A stretch of DNA of 64,000 nt from Algimonas porphyrae (GCF_041429795.1 NZ_CP163424.1:803501-867500); one strand, 5' to 3'; positions 44,920 to 54,753 are shown, counted from the first letter of the stretch. The notes: generated by a model from the letters alone, not told the origin. Made by a program: numbers and translations.

Positions 44920-46609
44920 GACGGTCCATCACCGCCGCGTCGAGCGGCGAGGGCTCGCCCAGCCAGGCGCTGACCAGCGCCTCACCCAAAAGCGGGGCAA
45001 AGACAAACCCGCGTGACCCAAGGCCGGACAGGACCCAGAGATCAGTCTTGGTGTTCTCTCCGGCCTTTTCCGTGTCCGGACATAGCAGCCGTGGCAGCGT
45101 ATCGGCCGTATTGACCCGCACGCTCGTGCGCAGGGGCTGAACCGAGGGGCCGAGATCCAAGCCCTGACTGCGGGCCTGTGCCAGATTGGCCGCATCGTCC
45201 TCATCCCGGACGGCGAAAGCCTGACTGTGATCGGTGATCCGCTCATGACTCGCGCCGATCAGGACGCGCATATCCACGTGCTCATCCAGAGGAACGGCAT
45301 AACCGCCATAGGTGACGGGACGATCCAGCGTGCCCTGCGTCCAGCTCAACTGCCCGCGAGAAAAGCGAAACCTGGCATCCGGTAGCAGGCTGCGCACGCC
45401 ATATCCGCTCGCCAGGATCAGCGGTCCTGACAGAGCCGACAGATCGTCAATTCTGCCAGGGCGGGGCGTGACGCCTGCCAGCATCGCCTCACGGGCGGCT
45501 TGCGGGACGATCGTCAGAGCGCTCGGCATATCCAGACTGTCCCCGGTCCAGTGCAGATGCCCCGGTCCGAGCGGTTCCTGCCGGGCGATCCGCTGCAACC
45601 GGTCCGCTTCTGCGTCGGTTTTGGGACGGTGCGTGATCCCTTCCAGGAGGACAGCGTCCTTGTAGGCCTCCCGCGCATAAAGAAAACTCGATAGAAAGAA
45701 GCGCGATGCGGGCTGGTCCTGCAGGTCCAGACGCGGCTTGATCAGCGCAGCGGGATTGGCGGACGCTGCCGGGTGGTCGGGGTCGAACAGCACGGTCGGA
45801 ACGATCCCGCGCCGCAAAAAGGCCTGAGCAATGGAGGCCCCGGCAATGCCTGCGCCGATGATCGTCGGCGCCGCCGGGCGGTTCCCGCGAGGGGTAGGGG
45901 TCTCTGTCCGCCGCGCTTCCAGCCTGTGACGTTTGCGGCCGAACCCGGCCACACGCTCGACCTTGAAACCAGCCTCGGTAAGGGCGCGCCGGACGGCTCC
46001 GGCCACCGTAAAGGTCGCGAGACGCGCATCCGGCGCGGACAGGCGCGCGACCTCCGCCATCATGTCCGGCGACCACATGGCGGGATTTTTGGCGGGCGAA
46101 AAGCCGTCCAAGAACCAGGCATCGGCATGAAAGCGCTGCGAAGCGAGTGCCGAGGCAACGGCGTCATGGATCAGCGTCAGCGTGACCGAACCGAAATGGC
46201 GGCGGTGAATACCGCGGACAGGACCGGGCCAGCCACCGATCAGTCGGCGTGACAGGTCGGCGAGCTCTGGAAAATGATCGAGTGCGCGTTCCAAATCGGA
46301 CTTTGCAAAGGGAAACCCCTCGACGGAGATATAATGCAGCGTCCCACGCGCCCCCGAGTCCAACCAGGCCTGCCATGTGGCCAAGAAGTTCAGCCCCGAC
46401 CCGAAGCCAAGCTCCGCGATAGTGAACATGTCACGGTCCCGCCAGCCATCTGGCAGACCGCACCCCGTCAGAAAGACGGCGCGCGTTTCGTCCAGTCCGC
46501 CATCGGTCGAGAAATAGATATCGCCGAAATCGTCCGCAGCCGGCGTGCCGGGGCGCGAAAAATCAAGTGACGGGGCTGGCGTGCGCGTCAGGGGCTCGGG
46601 CGGCGGCAT
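44900..46609 (-). CDS. mnmC: Bifunctional tRNA 5-(aminomethyl)uridine modification enzyme MnmC
   Basis: Residues 1-230 are the SAM-dependent methyltransferase domain (FGDIYFSTDGGLDETRAVFL; ELGFGSGLNFLATWQAW; DAWFLDGFSPAKNPAMWSPD). Residues 245-569 are the FAD-dependent oxidase with the Rossmann signature PTIIGAGIAGASIAQAFLRR and a C-terminal LSGLGSRGFVFAPLLGEALV. The enzyme finishes the mnm5s2U base at tRNA position 34. Length (569) is a little below E. coli MnmC (668) but usual for alphaproteobacteria. Confidence 0.95.
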   Translation of the reverse strand: MPPPEPLTRTPAPSLDFSRPGTPAADDFGDIYFSTDGGLDETRAVFLTGCGLPDGWRDRDMFTIAELGFGSGLNFLATWQAWLDSGARGTLHYISVEGFPFAKSDLERALDHFPELADLSRRLIGGWPGPVRGIHRRHFGSVTLTLIHDAVASALASQRFHADAWFLDGFSPAKNPAMWSPDMMAEVARLSAPDARLATFTVAGAVRRALTEAGFKVERVAGFGRKRHRLEARRTETPTPRGNRPAAPTIIGAGIAGASIAQAFLRRGIVPTVLFDPDHPAASANPAALIKPRLDLQDQPASRFFLSSFLYAREAYKDAVLLEGITHRPKTDAEADRLQRIARQEPLGPGHLHWTGDSLDMPSALTIVPQAAREAMLAGVTPRPGRIDDLSALSGPLILASGYGVRSLLPDARFRFSRGQLSWTQGTLDRPVTYGGYAVPLDEHVDMRVLIGASHERITDHSQAFAVRDEDDAANLAQARSQGLDLGPSVQPLRTSVRVNTADTLPRLLCPDTEKAGENTKTDLWVLSGLGSRGFVFAPLLGEALVSAWLGEPSPLDAAVMDRLNRRPG

Positions 46610-46625
46610 GATGCGGCGCCGGAAC

Positions 46626-47912
46626 CTAGCGCTGCGGCGTTATCATCCGCAGATATTGCGAACGCTCGACATAGCCGTCCGCGGGCAGGCCGTTGGCGCT
46701 CTGCCAGGCGCGGATGGCCCGCCGCGTCGCGGGGCCGATCAGCCCGTCCACGCCTTGCGTGTCATAGCCCATGGCCGTCAGCGTTTCCTGCATGCGTTGC
46801 TTATCGATGAAGGATAGCGGTTCGTCCCCTTCCGGCCAAGGCGTGCGGATAACCGTATAGTCGTTCAGGGCAGAGGCGAGCGTCGTAATGCCCATCACAT
46901 AGCTGGTGGAGTTATTGTAGCGCTTGATCACGTCGAAATTATGGAAGGTCAGCAGTTTCGGCCCGCGGTGCCCTGCCGGGACCAGCAGTTTGGCTTCCAT
47001 CTGGCTGGCGGCGTCGGAAAAACGCATGCCGTTGGAGGGCTTCACGCCCAGAGCCGTCCAGGCGGCGACGCTCTGCTTGACCGTTTCCGACTTGGAATAG
47101 TCGAAATTGGCCGGAACGACGACTTCGGACATGACCGGCACACCCGGCTTCCAGCCCGAGCGGGTCAGATAGTTGGCAGCGGAAGCTAGAGCGTCCAGTT
47201 CCGACGTCCAGAGATCCGTGTTGCCGTTGCCATCAAAGTCCACAGCATAATCGCGGAAGGTCGAGGGAATGAACTGGGTCATACCCATCGCCCCGGCCCA
47301 CGACCCGACCAGCTGATCAGCTCTGACGGATCCCGACTGGATCAGGTCGAGCGTCGCAAACAGCTGTGTTTCACCAAAGGTGGTGCGCCGCCCTTCAAAG
47401 GCGAAGGTCGCCAGGCTATCGATGATATTGTGCGTGCCGAGAATGCGCCCATAAGAGGATTCCAGACCCCAGATCGCTGCCAGAACGTGGCGCGGAACGC
47501 CGTAGGTCGCCTCCAGACGATTGAATTGGGCATTATGTTCGGCCAACTCCGCCTTGCCGCGCGAGACGCGATCGGGACTGGCGGCTGTCTGGATATAGGA
47601 CCAGACCGGGCGGGTAAATTCGGGCTGGTCGGCATCGCGCTCCAGAGCGCGTTCATTGATCTGCGCCCGTCCGATGGTCGCCGCCAGCAGGTTGGGCGCA
47701 TAACCTTTGGCCAGTGCGCGCCGGGTGAAGTCCGCTTTCCACGCTTCGAAGCGCTGTTGCTGGCTGAGCTCCGAAGTCGCTGCCGTCGCCGCAGTCATGA
47801 CAGCTGTCGGCGCGGGAACCGCATCACTCGCCAAGATGGCGGATTGCTGCGACGTGGAGGCGCAGGCCGTGAGCGAGACGGATAAAAGCAGAGTGGGGAT
47901 AATCATTCGCAT
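46626..47912 (-). CDS. Lytic murein transglycosylase (MltB family) with peptidoglycan-binding domain
   Basis: A 428-residue envelope enzyme. The signal is lipoprotein-like (LLLSVSLTACAST). The SLT-2/MltB domain contains the catalytic glutamate in AIWGLESSYGRILGTHN and the later MGMTQFIPSTFRDYAVDFDG. A C-terminal peptidoglycan-binding domain (TLTAMGYDTQGVDGLIGPAT) completes the enzyme. It cuts glycan strands with formation of anhydro-muramyl ends during wall growth and recycling. Confidence 0.93.
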   Translation of the reverse strand: MRMIIPTLLLSVSLTACASTSQQSAILASDAVPAPTAVMTAATAATSELSQQQRFEAWKADFTRRALAKGYAPNLLAATIGRAQINERALERDADQPEFTRPVWSYIQTAASPDRVSRGKAELAEHNAQFNRLEATYGVPRHVLAAIWGLESSYGRILGTHNIIDSLATFAFEGRRTTFGETQLFATLDLIQSGSVRADQLVGSWAGAMGMTQFIPSTFRDYAVDFDGNGNTDLWTSELDALASAANYLTRSGWKPGVPVMSEVVVPANFDYSKSETVKQSVAAWTALGVKPSNGMRFSDAASQMEAKLLVPAGHRGPKLLTFHNFDVIKRYNNSTSYVMGITTLASALNDYTVIRTPWPEGDEPLSFIDKQRMQETLTAMGYDTQGVDGLIGPATRRAIRAWQSANGLPADGYVERSQYLRMITPQR

Positions 47913-48098
47913 GGGGGAAAGACTATCAGCCCGTCATGTCCTCCGATAGGGGGCTAAGATGACGGTTACGTCAATATCCTTAACGCTGAGCAGGTCCATT
48001 GACTTCACCGCGCGCAGATCATATGTGCCCGCTTCCGCTTTTAAGAAGCGCCGAAATTCCAATTTTGCCGCATTTGTACGTTTGAAGGACATAGAGCC

Positions 48099-48224
48099 AT
48101 GAAAGTCCGCAGCTCGCTGAAATCGCTGAAAAACCGTCATCGGGATTGCCAGGTGGTTCGCCGCAAAGGTCGCCTCTACGTGATCAACAAGACCGATCCT
48201 CGTTTCAAGGCCCGCCAAGGCTAA
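48099..48224 (+). CDS. rpmJ: 50S ribosomal protein L36, zinc-free form
   Basis: A 41-residue basic protein beginning [17 protein letters not shown] and ending [15 protein letters not shown]. It matches L36 of the C-minus (YkgO-like) type: only one cysteine remains of the four-residue zinc site, normal for many alphaproteobacteria. It is too short for ordinary length filters. GAAGGA lies about 10 nt before the ATG. Confidence 0.95.
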   Translation: MKVRSSLKSLKNRHRDCQVVRRKGRLYVINKTDPRFKARQG

Positions 48225-48329
48225 GTGACGCCGATGGCTGCGCTTCGTCCCGATGCAGCGCGCCGTCCTGACAGTTTCATAATGTCATGGCCTCTTGCCC
48301 TGCCGGGCGAGGGGCTTCATTTTGTCCGG

Positions 48330-49136
48330 GTGAAAGCTCTTCTCATAGTCTTGCTGGTTGCGTTGCTCGTCTCGCCGGCCTTTGCGCAGGTTGAAACGGA
48401 CGATGAGCCGCCGGACCGTGAGAGAGTCGAGATTTCACCTCTGCCCCCTCTGGTGCTCGATCCCGAACCGCTGGTCCCGCCGAATCTGGATTTGCCGCCG
48501 CCCGCGCCCCTGCCAGAAGCCGAACCCGAAACAGAATCTGAAGGCGATCCACTCGAGGACATTATCCTGGACGCACCGACCACGGATTCGGCGGCCGATT
48601 CCACCGAGATTCCAGAGGCACCCGACTATTCCCGCCTGTCCTCGAACGAGGAACGCGCCGCCAGACTGGACGATATGTTTGCGCGTCTGTCCGAAGCCGA
48701 AACCGAGGAAGCGGGCAATCTGATCGCCGAAGAAATCTGGGCCGTCTGGCTCGATAGCGGCAGTGCGTCGGTTAATCTTGTGCTCCGTCGCGGAGCGGCG
48801 GCGCAGACGGGCGATAGGACCGAACTGGCCCGGACACTGTTCGACCATGTAACCCGTCTGGAGCCCGATTTTGCCGAAGGCTGGGCCCGGTCTTCGCGCC
48901 TGGCGCTGGAGGAAGGCGATTTCTCCCGTGCGGTCGGTGAAGCGATCCGCGCCCTATCACTGGAACCGCGCCATTTCTACGCGCTCTGGACGTTAGGCAA
49001 TGTGCTGGAACGGATGGGACGCTTTGACGAAGCCCTCGAGGCCTATCAGGAAGCCAGTCGCCTCTATCCGACGCTGACGTCGGTCTCGGAGCGGGTGACG
49101 GCACTCGAACTCAGACTTGGCGGGGCGGTCCTCTAG
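48330..49136 (+). CDS. Exported TPR-repeat protein
   Basis: The GTG at 48330 gives a clean signal peptide (KALLIVLLVALLVSPAFAQ). A Pro/Glu-rich linker follows (PEPLVPPNLDLPPPAPLPEA), then TPR units in the C-terminal half (ALSLEPRHFYALWTLGNVLE; GRFDEALEAYQEASRLYPTL). An ATG at 48282 or 48225 would add a non-signal leader. Its last bases overlap the convergent deacetylase gene. Function unknown; found behind rpmJ in related genomes. Confidence 0.8.
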   Translation: MKALLIVLLVALLVSPAFAQVETDDEPPDRERVEISPLPPLVLDPEPLVPPNLDLPPPAPLPEAEPETESEGDPLEDIILDAPTTDSAADSTEIPEAPDYSRLSSNEERAARLDDMFARLSEAETEEAGNLIAEEIWAVWLDSGSASVNLVLRRGAAAQTGDRTELARTLFDHVTRLEPDFAEGWARSSRLALEEGDFSRAVGEAIRALSLEPRHFYALWTLGNVLERMGRFDEALEAYQEASRLYPTLTSVSERVTALELRLGGAVL

Positions 49137-50143
49137 TCGGAGAAGACGCCGGCGACGTCCATTCGCGACTCAATACCGGCCTCGCTAGCGGACCAGTGAT
49201 CAAAGGTTTCTGCCCCGCTTAGTCCTGCATCGCGGGCGATCGCCGCAATACGTCCCATACCGGAAAAGCGCGTGTCTGGCAGATGATCGGCGATGGGATC
49301 GGCGAAAGCCGTATCAGGATCGATAATGGTCCAGCCATCGGCGCGCAGGGCCGCCACCATGTCGACCGTGAATGCCGCCGCCAGATCGTTTTCATGCAGG
49401 AGCAGGACTTGCGCCGGGCGTCGCCCGAGGACGGCTATGCTCATCGCGTCATAATGATTGGCCGCTTCGACCACCATATCGCTATATATTCGAGACAGAG
49501 CCGCACGGTCGACGGACCGACCGTCCCGAACCGCCTGCTGCCACAACCGCTCCATATGCCAGTCATATGTGTCGACTGTGACATAACCGCTTATCAGGCC
49601 GCGCGCTTTCAGCGCGCCCCGCAAAGCATCGCGCTTGGCAAGAGCAAGTCCGGCTTCACCGCGCCCGCCCTCATCCAGAAAGGGAAAGCGGAACCAGTTG
49701 CGCCGATTGGCAAAGCCGTCCAGGTTCGTCTCGGCGCGGTCGATATCGGCAATATAGGCGTCCGTGTCCGTCCGGCTGGCCCAAGGGTGGCTATGGCTGT
49801 GATTGGCGATCAGATGCCCCGCCGCCGCATAGGCCTGAGTGCGCGCGCGACCTTCATGCCTGTCGAGGCCCTGAGTGGTCACGAATATCGCGACCGGTCC
49901 AGTGTCAGCTGCGTCCCAGGCGTTCAACAGCGCCTGCGTGCGCGCGGGGCCCGAAAAAATCGCGCCGTCACCGCGCGGCGCATCATCATAGGTCAGGGCG
50001 ATCCGTTTGCGCCCGGGCCCATCCTTCATGACCGTGTCTGCGGTCGCCGTGTCCGGCATTGTCTGAGTCTTTCCTGACGGGGCGCAAGCCAGCACAAGGC
50101 TTGCGACAAGGAGGACGACGAAATGGAAGCGGGACCGGAGCAT
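49133..50143 (-). CDS. Polysaccharide deacetylase, probable lipoprotein
   Basis: A 336-residue NodB-type deacetylase. The signal ends in a lipobox (LLVASLVLACAPS). The metal motif is ALTYDDAPRGDG (the family usually has TFDDGP) and the histidine pair lies in ANHSHSHPWASR. It removes acetyl groups from amino-sugar polymers in the envelope. ATG 50143 has GAGG 5 nt upstream; the longer frame reads into the opposite gene's leader. Confidence 0.88.
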   Translation of the reverse strand: MLRSRFHFVVLLVASLVLACAPSGKTQTMPDTATADTVMKDGPGRKRIALTYDDAPRGDGAIFSGPARTQALLNAWDAADTGPVAIFVTTQGLDRHEGRARTQAYAAAGHLIANHSHSHPWASRTDTDAYIADIDRAETNLDGFANRRNWFRFPFLDEGGRGEAGLALAKRDALRGALKARGLISGYVTVDTYDWHMERLWQQAVRDGRSVDRAALSRIYSDMVVEAANHYDAMSIAVLGRRPAQVLLLHENDLAAAFTVDMVAALRADGWTIIDPDTAFADPIADHLPDTRFSGMGRIAAIARDAGLSGAETFDHWSASEAGIESRMDVAGVFSD

Positions 50144-50222
50144 GCCGCCTCGCCTAGCCGACAGGGCGATAAGCGCAAGCGGCCTGTTGCGCCGCGCGAA
50201 AAGCCCGCTACAGGGCCTTCCC

Positions 50223-51914
50223 ATGCCCGTTCCTACACTCGTTCTGAATTTCGGCCATTCGGTTCTGCGCTCGCTGTCTGATTATACGGATGCGGCGTCG
50301 GAGATTTATCGCCATTACCGCATGGGTCAGAATATCGTCGCCGTGACGTCCGCTCAGGGCGATCAGACGGATGTACTGCTGGCCGAAGCGCGCCGGATCG
50401 GACCCGAAGGCATGTCCGATGGCGGCGGTGCCTCGAACCTGCCGGAATTGCTGCAGCTGGGCGAACGTCGCTCTGCTGCGCTGCTGGCGCTGGCGCTTGA
50501 GCGGATTGGCGCGCCCGCTTTCGTGCGGCAGGCCCGGGATCTGGGTCTGACGGCAATGGGCGATCCGATGAATGCGGAACTGACGGGGCTGAATAGCGGA
50601 CAGCTGATGCAGGACCTCAAGGATCACGACATCGTGGTGATGCCGGGGTTCGTCGCGATCGGGGACAAGGATCGCGCGGTCCTGCTCGGGCAGGGAGGCT
50701 CGGATCTGACGGCACTCTATGTCGCCGATCAGCTCGGTGCCCCGGCGCTGCTGCTCAAGGATGTGGACGGGGTGTATGACCGGGATCCGAAGGAAAGGTC
50801 GGACGCGCCGCTCCGCCGTTACGAGCGTGTGTCCTACGCCGATGTCCGTCGCAAGGCTGGACCGCTGATCGCGTCGCGTGCGCTCGACTATGCGGAAGGG
50901 GTCGGACAGCGCTTTCGCATCGGCACACCGGGATCGGCCATTTCCACGCAGGTCGGCGATGTGTCGGATCCGCCAGTTGCGGCGTCCAGGCCGCGCAAGC
51001 TGCGGATTGCGATGATGGGGCTCGGGATTGTCGGCGGCGGCGTCTGGCGCCGCGTAGCCGACCATGCGGACCGGTTCGAGATTGTCCGGGTGATGGTCCG
51101 AAGCCCGGAAAAATATATCGATCAGGGCTATCCGGAAGCGATTTTGACGACTGACGCTGCCGATCTGTTCGCCGCTGAACCGGACATTTTCATTGATGTC
51201 TCCGGGCCGATCGAACCGGCTCTCGGTCTGACTCGGGACATGCTGTCGCGCGGTGTGCATGTCGTCTCCGCCAACAAGCAGGCGATCGCCGCAGGCGGAC
51301 AGGATCTGCTGGATCATTCGGCGGCATCACAGGCGCGATTGCTGTTTTCATCAGCGGCAGGTGGCGGCATGCCGGTGCTGGAAATGTGTCTTCGCGAAAG
51401 GGGGAGGATCGCGCGCGTCGAAGCCTTGCTCAATGGGACGACCAATTTCATGCTCGGTGAAATGGACGGCGGCATGTCCTATGCAGACGCGCTGCAAATC
51501 GCGCAGGATCGCGGCTATGCAGAGGCCGATCCGACGGCCGATGTAGATGGCCATGATGCAGCGGCGAAAATCAGACTGGTCAGCCTGCTCGGTTTCGGAA
51601 AACAGATCAGCCCGAACCAGATCGAGCGCGATACGCTGGCCCTGGTCGATGCGCGCAAGAAACCCGGGACCGTGCTGAAACGCGTGGCCCGTGTCTCAGC
51701 CGATACGGGAGAGCTGATCGCTGATCTACGTCTGCGGGCTTTATCGCCCAATAATTTTCTAGCCAAGGCGGACGGCGAAGACGCCCATGCCGTGTTCGAT
51801 TTCACGGATGGCGACCGCTATGTCATTCGCGGTAAGGGCGCCGGTCGCTGGCCGACGACGGAAGCAGTCCTTGCGGATCTCTACGATCTGTCGAACGAAA
51901 CGGGACCGGCATAG
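50223..51914 (+). CDS. Amino-acid-kinase-like domain fused to homoserine dehydrogenase
   Basis: A 563-residue fusion. Residues 1-255 resemble aspartate kinase: VVMPGFVAIGDKDRAVLLGQ, GGSDLTALYVADQLGAPALL and KDVDGVYDRDP. Residues 260-560 are homoserine dehydrogenase: RIAMMGLGIVGGGVWRR, the catalytic lysine in VSANKQAIAAGG, LNGTTNFMLGEMDGGM and GYAEADPTADVDGHDAAAKI. The kinase active-site KFGGTS is VLNFGHSV here, without the lysine, and no ACT domain is present. The dehydrogenase should make homoserine for threonine and methionine; the kinase part is probably inactive. Start chosen at ATG 50223. Confidence 0.9.
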   Translation: MPVPTLVLNFGHSVLRSLSDYTDAASEIYRHYRMGQNIVAVTSAQGDQTDVLLAEARRIGPEGMSDGGGASNLPELLQLGERRSAALLALALERIGAPAFVRQARDLGLTAMGDPMNAELTGLNSGQLMQDLKDHDIVVMPGFVAIGDKDRAVLLGQGGSDLTALYVADQLGAPALLLKDVDGVYDRDPKERSDAPLRRYERVSYADVRRKAGPLIASRALDYAEGVGQRFRIGTPGSAISTQVGDVSDPPVAASRPRKLRIAMMGLGIVGGGVWRRVADHADRFEIVRVMVRSPEKYIDQGYPEAILTTDAADLFAAEPDIFIDVSGPIEPALGLTRDMLSRGVHVVSANKQAIAAGGQDLLDHSAASQARLLFSSAAGGGMPVLEMCLRERGRIARVEALLNGTTNFMLGEMDGGMSYADALQIAQDRGYAEADPTADVDGHDAAAKIRLVSLLGFGKQISPNQIERDTLALVDARKKPGTVLKRVARVSADTGELIADLRLRALSPNNFLAKADGEDAHAVFDFTDGDRYVIRGKGAGRWPTTEAVLADLYDLSNETGPA

Positions 51915-51932
51915 AGGCCGCCGTCGTCGCCT

Positions 51933-51958
51933 GATCACGCCTTGGCGTCATCTTTTTT
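51933..51958 (+). terminator. Intrinsic terminator of the homoserine dehydrogenase gene
   Basis: GATCACGCC and GGCGTCATC form a stem with a single mismatch and a two-base loop, directly followed by a run of six T within TCTTTTTTC. It lies 18 nt past the stop codon. Confidence 0.7.
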
Positions 51959-52079
51959 CGGAACCGCTTCAGTCATCCGGGCGTCACACTTCTGTCAATC
52001 AGTGTAAGGATGACATCATAGCGCTGCAGTCAACATTATCACGAACATCAATCCGGCTCCGAGCTGATTGCGTCGCCGT

Positions 52080-53111
52080 ATGAGCGCGGATCCCTCTGCT
52101 GACAGAAAGAACCGTGCAGACGGACGTCTGGCTAAGCTCCGTTCGTTGATGAAGAGCCCGTGGATCATGGGCCTGATGATCATCGCCCTGGGGTGGGCGC
52201 TCTGGCAGGTCGCCCCACCATCGGAGTGGCAGGCCGCATTCAAGCAGGCCGAACCATCTTGGCTGCTATCCGCGATTCTGATCGTCCTGCCGCATGACAT
52301 ATTGAAGGTCATGCGGATGGAACAATTGGTTCCCTGTGTAAAACCGCACCGCACGCTGCATGCCAAGATTACCTACGGCATGACCTGCGTCGCACAGCTA
52401 CCCGTCGGAACACTGGGGGGCGATATTTACCGCGTCATGAGATTGGAAGAATGCGGCGCAGCGGCGGAGGACGCGACAGCAGCGACCTTCCTGATGCGAA
52501 TGATCGGCTTTTCCACTACCTTGGCGATTTCCGGGCTGGCCGGACTTTTCGTACTGGATAGTGCCGTACCGCTAATTGGACCCGTGGTGGCGTTGCTGAT
52601 CTTGTATCTTCTGGCCTCTTCGCAAAATCCGCCTGCCTTTCTCGGCCGTCTCGTCGAACGGGCAGACGATACGGGTTCCGGTGCCTGGGGGCGATTCCTG
52701 TCCGTGGCGGCGCGACTGTTGCGTCATATATTCCGAGCCGGTGCGGCACTGACCCGGGCTCAGATCGGTCGGGTTCTCGGTTTTACGCTGGCGCTTTACG
52801 CAGTGCGCGCAGTGCTGGTCTGGTTCTGCCTGCTGGCGGTCGGGTTAGAGGTGAGCTACCCCATCGCTCTTGCAGCTATCGCAATCGGCAATCTCGCCAG
52901 CTCCATTCCCAGTCCGGCTGGCAATGTCGGCCTGCGCGAAGGCGGCATGGTCGGGGCGCTGGCAGGCTTTGCCGTGGCGGCGGCTCCTGCGACAATCGCA
53001 GCGCTGCTATTCCGTGCGGTCATGATAATCGGAGCGGGGCTGGGCCTGATTGTGGCCAGCATCGTGCACAAGTTGATGGGAAAGCCTGCGGCGCAGCCCG
53101 CAACGGATTAG
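52080..53111 (+). CDS. Lysylphosphatidylglycerol synthase-type membrane protein (UPF0104)
   Basis: A 343-residue membrane protein with about eight spans. Family marks are PVGTLGGDIYRVMRL (the conserved GD-x-xR motif), SIPSPAGNVGLREGGMVGAL and a C-terminal VIIGAGLGLIVASI-like span. These proteins include the flippase half of LPG synthase and related lipid transporters; no aminoacyltransferase domain follows. Start at ATG 52080; a TTG 12 nt earlier is open too. Confidence 0.85.
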   Translation: MSADPSADRKNRADGRLAKLRSLMKSPWIMGLMIIALGWALWQVAPPSEWQAAFKQAEPSWLLSAILIVLPHDILKVMRMEQLVPCVKPHRTLHAKITYGMTCVAQLPVGTLGGDIYRVMRLEECGAAAEDATAATFLMRMIGFSTTLAISGLAGLFVLDSAVPLIGPVVALLILYLLASSQNPPAFLGRLVERADDTGSGAWGRFLSVAARLLRHIFRAGAALTRAQIGRVLGFTLALYAVRAVLVWFCLLAVGLEVSYPIALAAIAIGNLASSIPSPAGNVGLREGGMVGALAGFAVAAAPATIAALLFRAVMIIGAGLGLIVASIVHKLMGKPAAQPATD

Positions 53112-53124
53112 GTCCAGAAGGCCG

Positions 53125-53904
53125 CTAAGCGAAGATCGCGATCGATTGCATGCCCTCGACGATCAGGTCGCCGCGGCGATTCCAGATCCGCATCACCTGC
53201 GACGAGTAGCCGTCCAGCGCCGCGGTCAGTTCGGCCTCGACCTGATACCAGCCATCGTCCGTCTCCGGGTCGCGCAGAATGTTGCAGATCCAGCTCATCG
53301 AGCTGACTGGACCGATCTGCTGCATGACCGTAAGGGCGGCTGGCGGTAGAATATCAGCCAGACAGAGCAGAGCCGCTTCGCCTGTGCGAGATGCTTCGTC
53401 CGCGTGGCGCGCCCAGCAACGCAAACGCTTGGAAGTGCCGCCGGACATGGGACGGCTACCCGCAATCAGACGGGTCTCGAAGTTCCGGGTGAAGGCCGGA
53501 ATGAACGGCGAATCACCGCCGAGAAACAGCTCACACGCTTCCGGGTCTGGTGTGTCCGGGGCAGGCAGATCGACATGCAGATGGCTGTCGCGTGCCGCGC
53601 CGAAGGAAAACGTCCCGGTGCACACAGTCTTGCCGTCAACAGCGCCGTTTGATTCCATCGTCGTCACGTTCCGGCCCCGACGCAGCAATGTCGTCTCGAT
53701 CCAAGGTGGCTCGCTGACCGGCCCGGTGAAGTTGATTAGCGCCGAGCGCAGCGGCGGCAGGTCATCGATCCTTGCCTGCGCCCGGACCAGCATTAGCGCC
53801 GCGGTCAGTCCGCCATAGGCGGTGCGTCCCTGCTTCCAGCTATCGGGAAGGCGCTCGACCTGCGGGTCGGTGTTCTGGATCAGGTCAGAAAAAGTCGTGC
53901 GCAT
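53125..53904 (-). CDS. Double-hotdog acyl-CoA thioesterase family protein
   Basis: A 259-residue protein with the layout of TesB-like thioesterases: an N-terminal hotdog domain (WKQGRTAYGGLTAALMLVRA, FTGPVSEPPWIETTLLRRGR) and a C-terminal one (WICNILRDPETDDGWYQVEA). It should hydrolyse acyl-CoA esters; chain-length preference unknown. It is convergent with the LPG-synthase-type gene and divergent from the SDR gene. Confidence 0.8.
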   Translation of the reverse strand: MRTTFSDLIQNTDPQVERLPDSWKQGRTAYGGLTAALMLVRAQARIDDLPPLRSALINFTGPVSEPPWIETTLLRRGRNVTTMESNGAVDGKTVCTGTFSFGAARDSHLHVDLPAPDTPDPEACELFLGGDSPFIPAFTRNFETRLIAGSRPMSGGTSKRLRCWARHADEASRTGEAALLCLADILPPAALTVMQQIGPVSSMSWICNILRDPETDDGWYQVEAELTAALDGYSSQVMRIWNRRGDLIVEGMQSIAIFA

Positions 53905-54021
53905 GGGGTCCCTCTAATGCCGGTCTCGGAGCGGCTCTAGCTTCATCCGGGTTTGGATGCCCTGCGGCGTTGAAGCGGGACGGCCCTTGTCTTCCACCAG
54001 TTCGATGGACAGAGACGACGG

Positions 54022-54753
54022 ATGACCACACGAACCGCTCTGATCATTGGTGCCGGCGCAGATACGGGCAGCGCCATTGCCCGTGCCTTTGCCAAGGAGG
54101 GATATCATGTCTGTGTGACACGGCGACCACGTAATATGCAGCAGCTCGGCGTGCTGGCCGGAGCGATTCGTGCCTTCGGCGGCGCCGCAACGCCCTTCGG
54201 CGTCGATGCGCGGAACGATACGGACATGGCCGCGCTGGTCGAACAGATCGAGAGCACCATCGGCCCGATCGAGGTCTGCGTTTTCAATATCGGCGCGAAT
54301 GTCCGGTTCGAGATCGGGGATACGACGCCACGCGTCTTCAAGAAAGTGTGGGAGATGGCCTGCTATGCAGGCTTCCTGACGGCGCATAATGTGCTGCCGC
54401 GCATGGCGGGTCGCGGACGCGGGACTTTCATTTTTACAGGGGCGACCGCCTCCCTGCGGGGCGGTGCGGGCTTCGGGGCGTTTGCGTCCGCCAAGGCGGG
54501 ACTGCGCAATCTCGCTCAGTCGGCAGCCCGGGAATATGGTCCGCGTAATGTCCATGTCGCTCATGTCGTCGTGGATGGGATGATCGATTCGCGCTTCATC
54601 CGGGAGAATGTGCCCAGCGTGGATTCGCTACGGGCGCGGGACCGTATCCTCAATCCGGACCATATCGCACAGAACTATGTCCATCTGCATCGCCAGCACC
54701 GCGACGCCTGGACCTTCGAACTCGACCTCAGACCTTATGGAGAGACCTGGTGA
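54022..54753 (+). CDS. Short-chain dehydrogenase/reductase with atypical catalytic Phe
   Basis: A 243-residue Rossmann protein: the coenzyme motif is IIGAGADTGSAIARAFAKEG, and NIGA stands for the usual NNAG. The catalytic serine is in FTGATASLRGG, but the YxxxK position reads FASAK, with Phe in place of Tyr, while Lys is kept. This substitution occurs in a minor SDR branch with unclear activity. It is coupled to the isomerase gene by a GTGA overlap and begins a three-gene operon. Confidence 0.85.
   Translation: MTTRTALIIGAGADTGSAIARAFAKEGYHVCVTRRPRNMQQLGVLAGAIRAFGGAATPFGVDARNDTDMAALVEQIESTIGPIEVCVFNIGANVRFEIGDTTPRVFKKVWEMACYAGFLTAHNVLPRMAGRGRGTFIFTGATASLRGGAGFGAFASAKAGLRNLAQSAAREYGPRNVHVAHVVVDGMIDSRFIRENVPSVDSLRARDRILNPDHIAQNYVHLHRQHRDAWTFELDLRPYGETW

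Noticed and set aside
47934..48218. 94-codon minus-strand frame over rpmJ
   Set aside because: Lies opposite the well-supported L36 gene and shows no domain.
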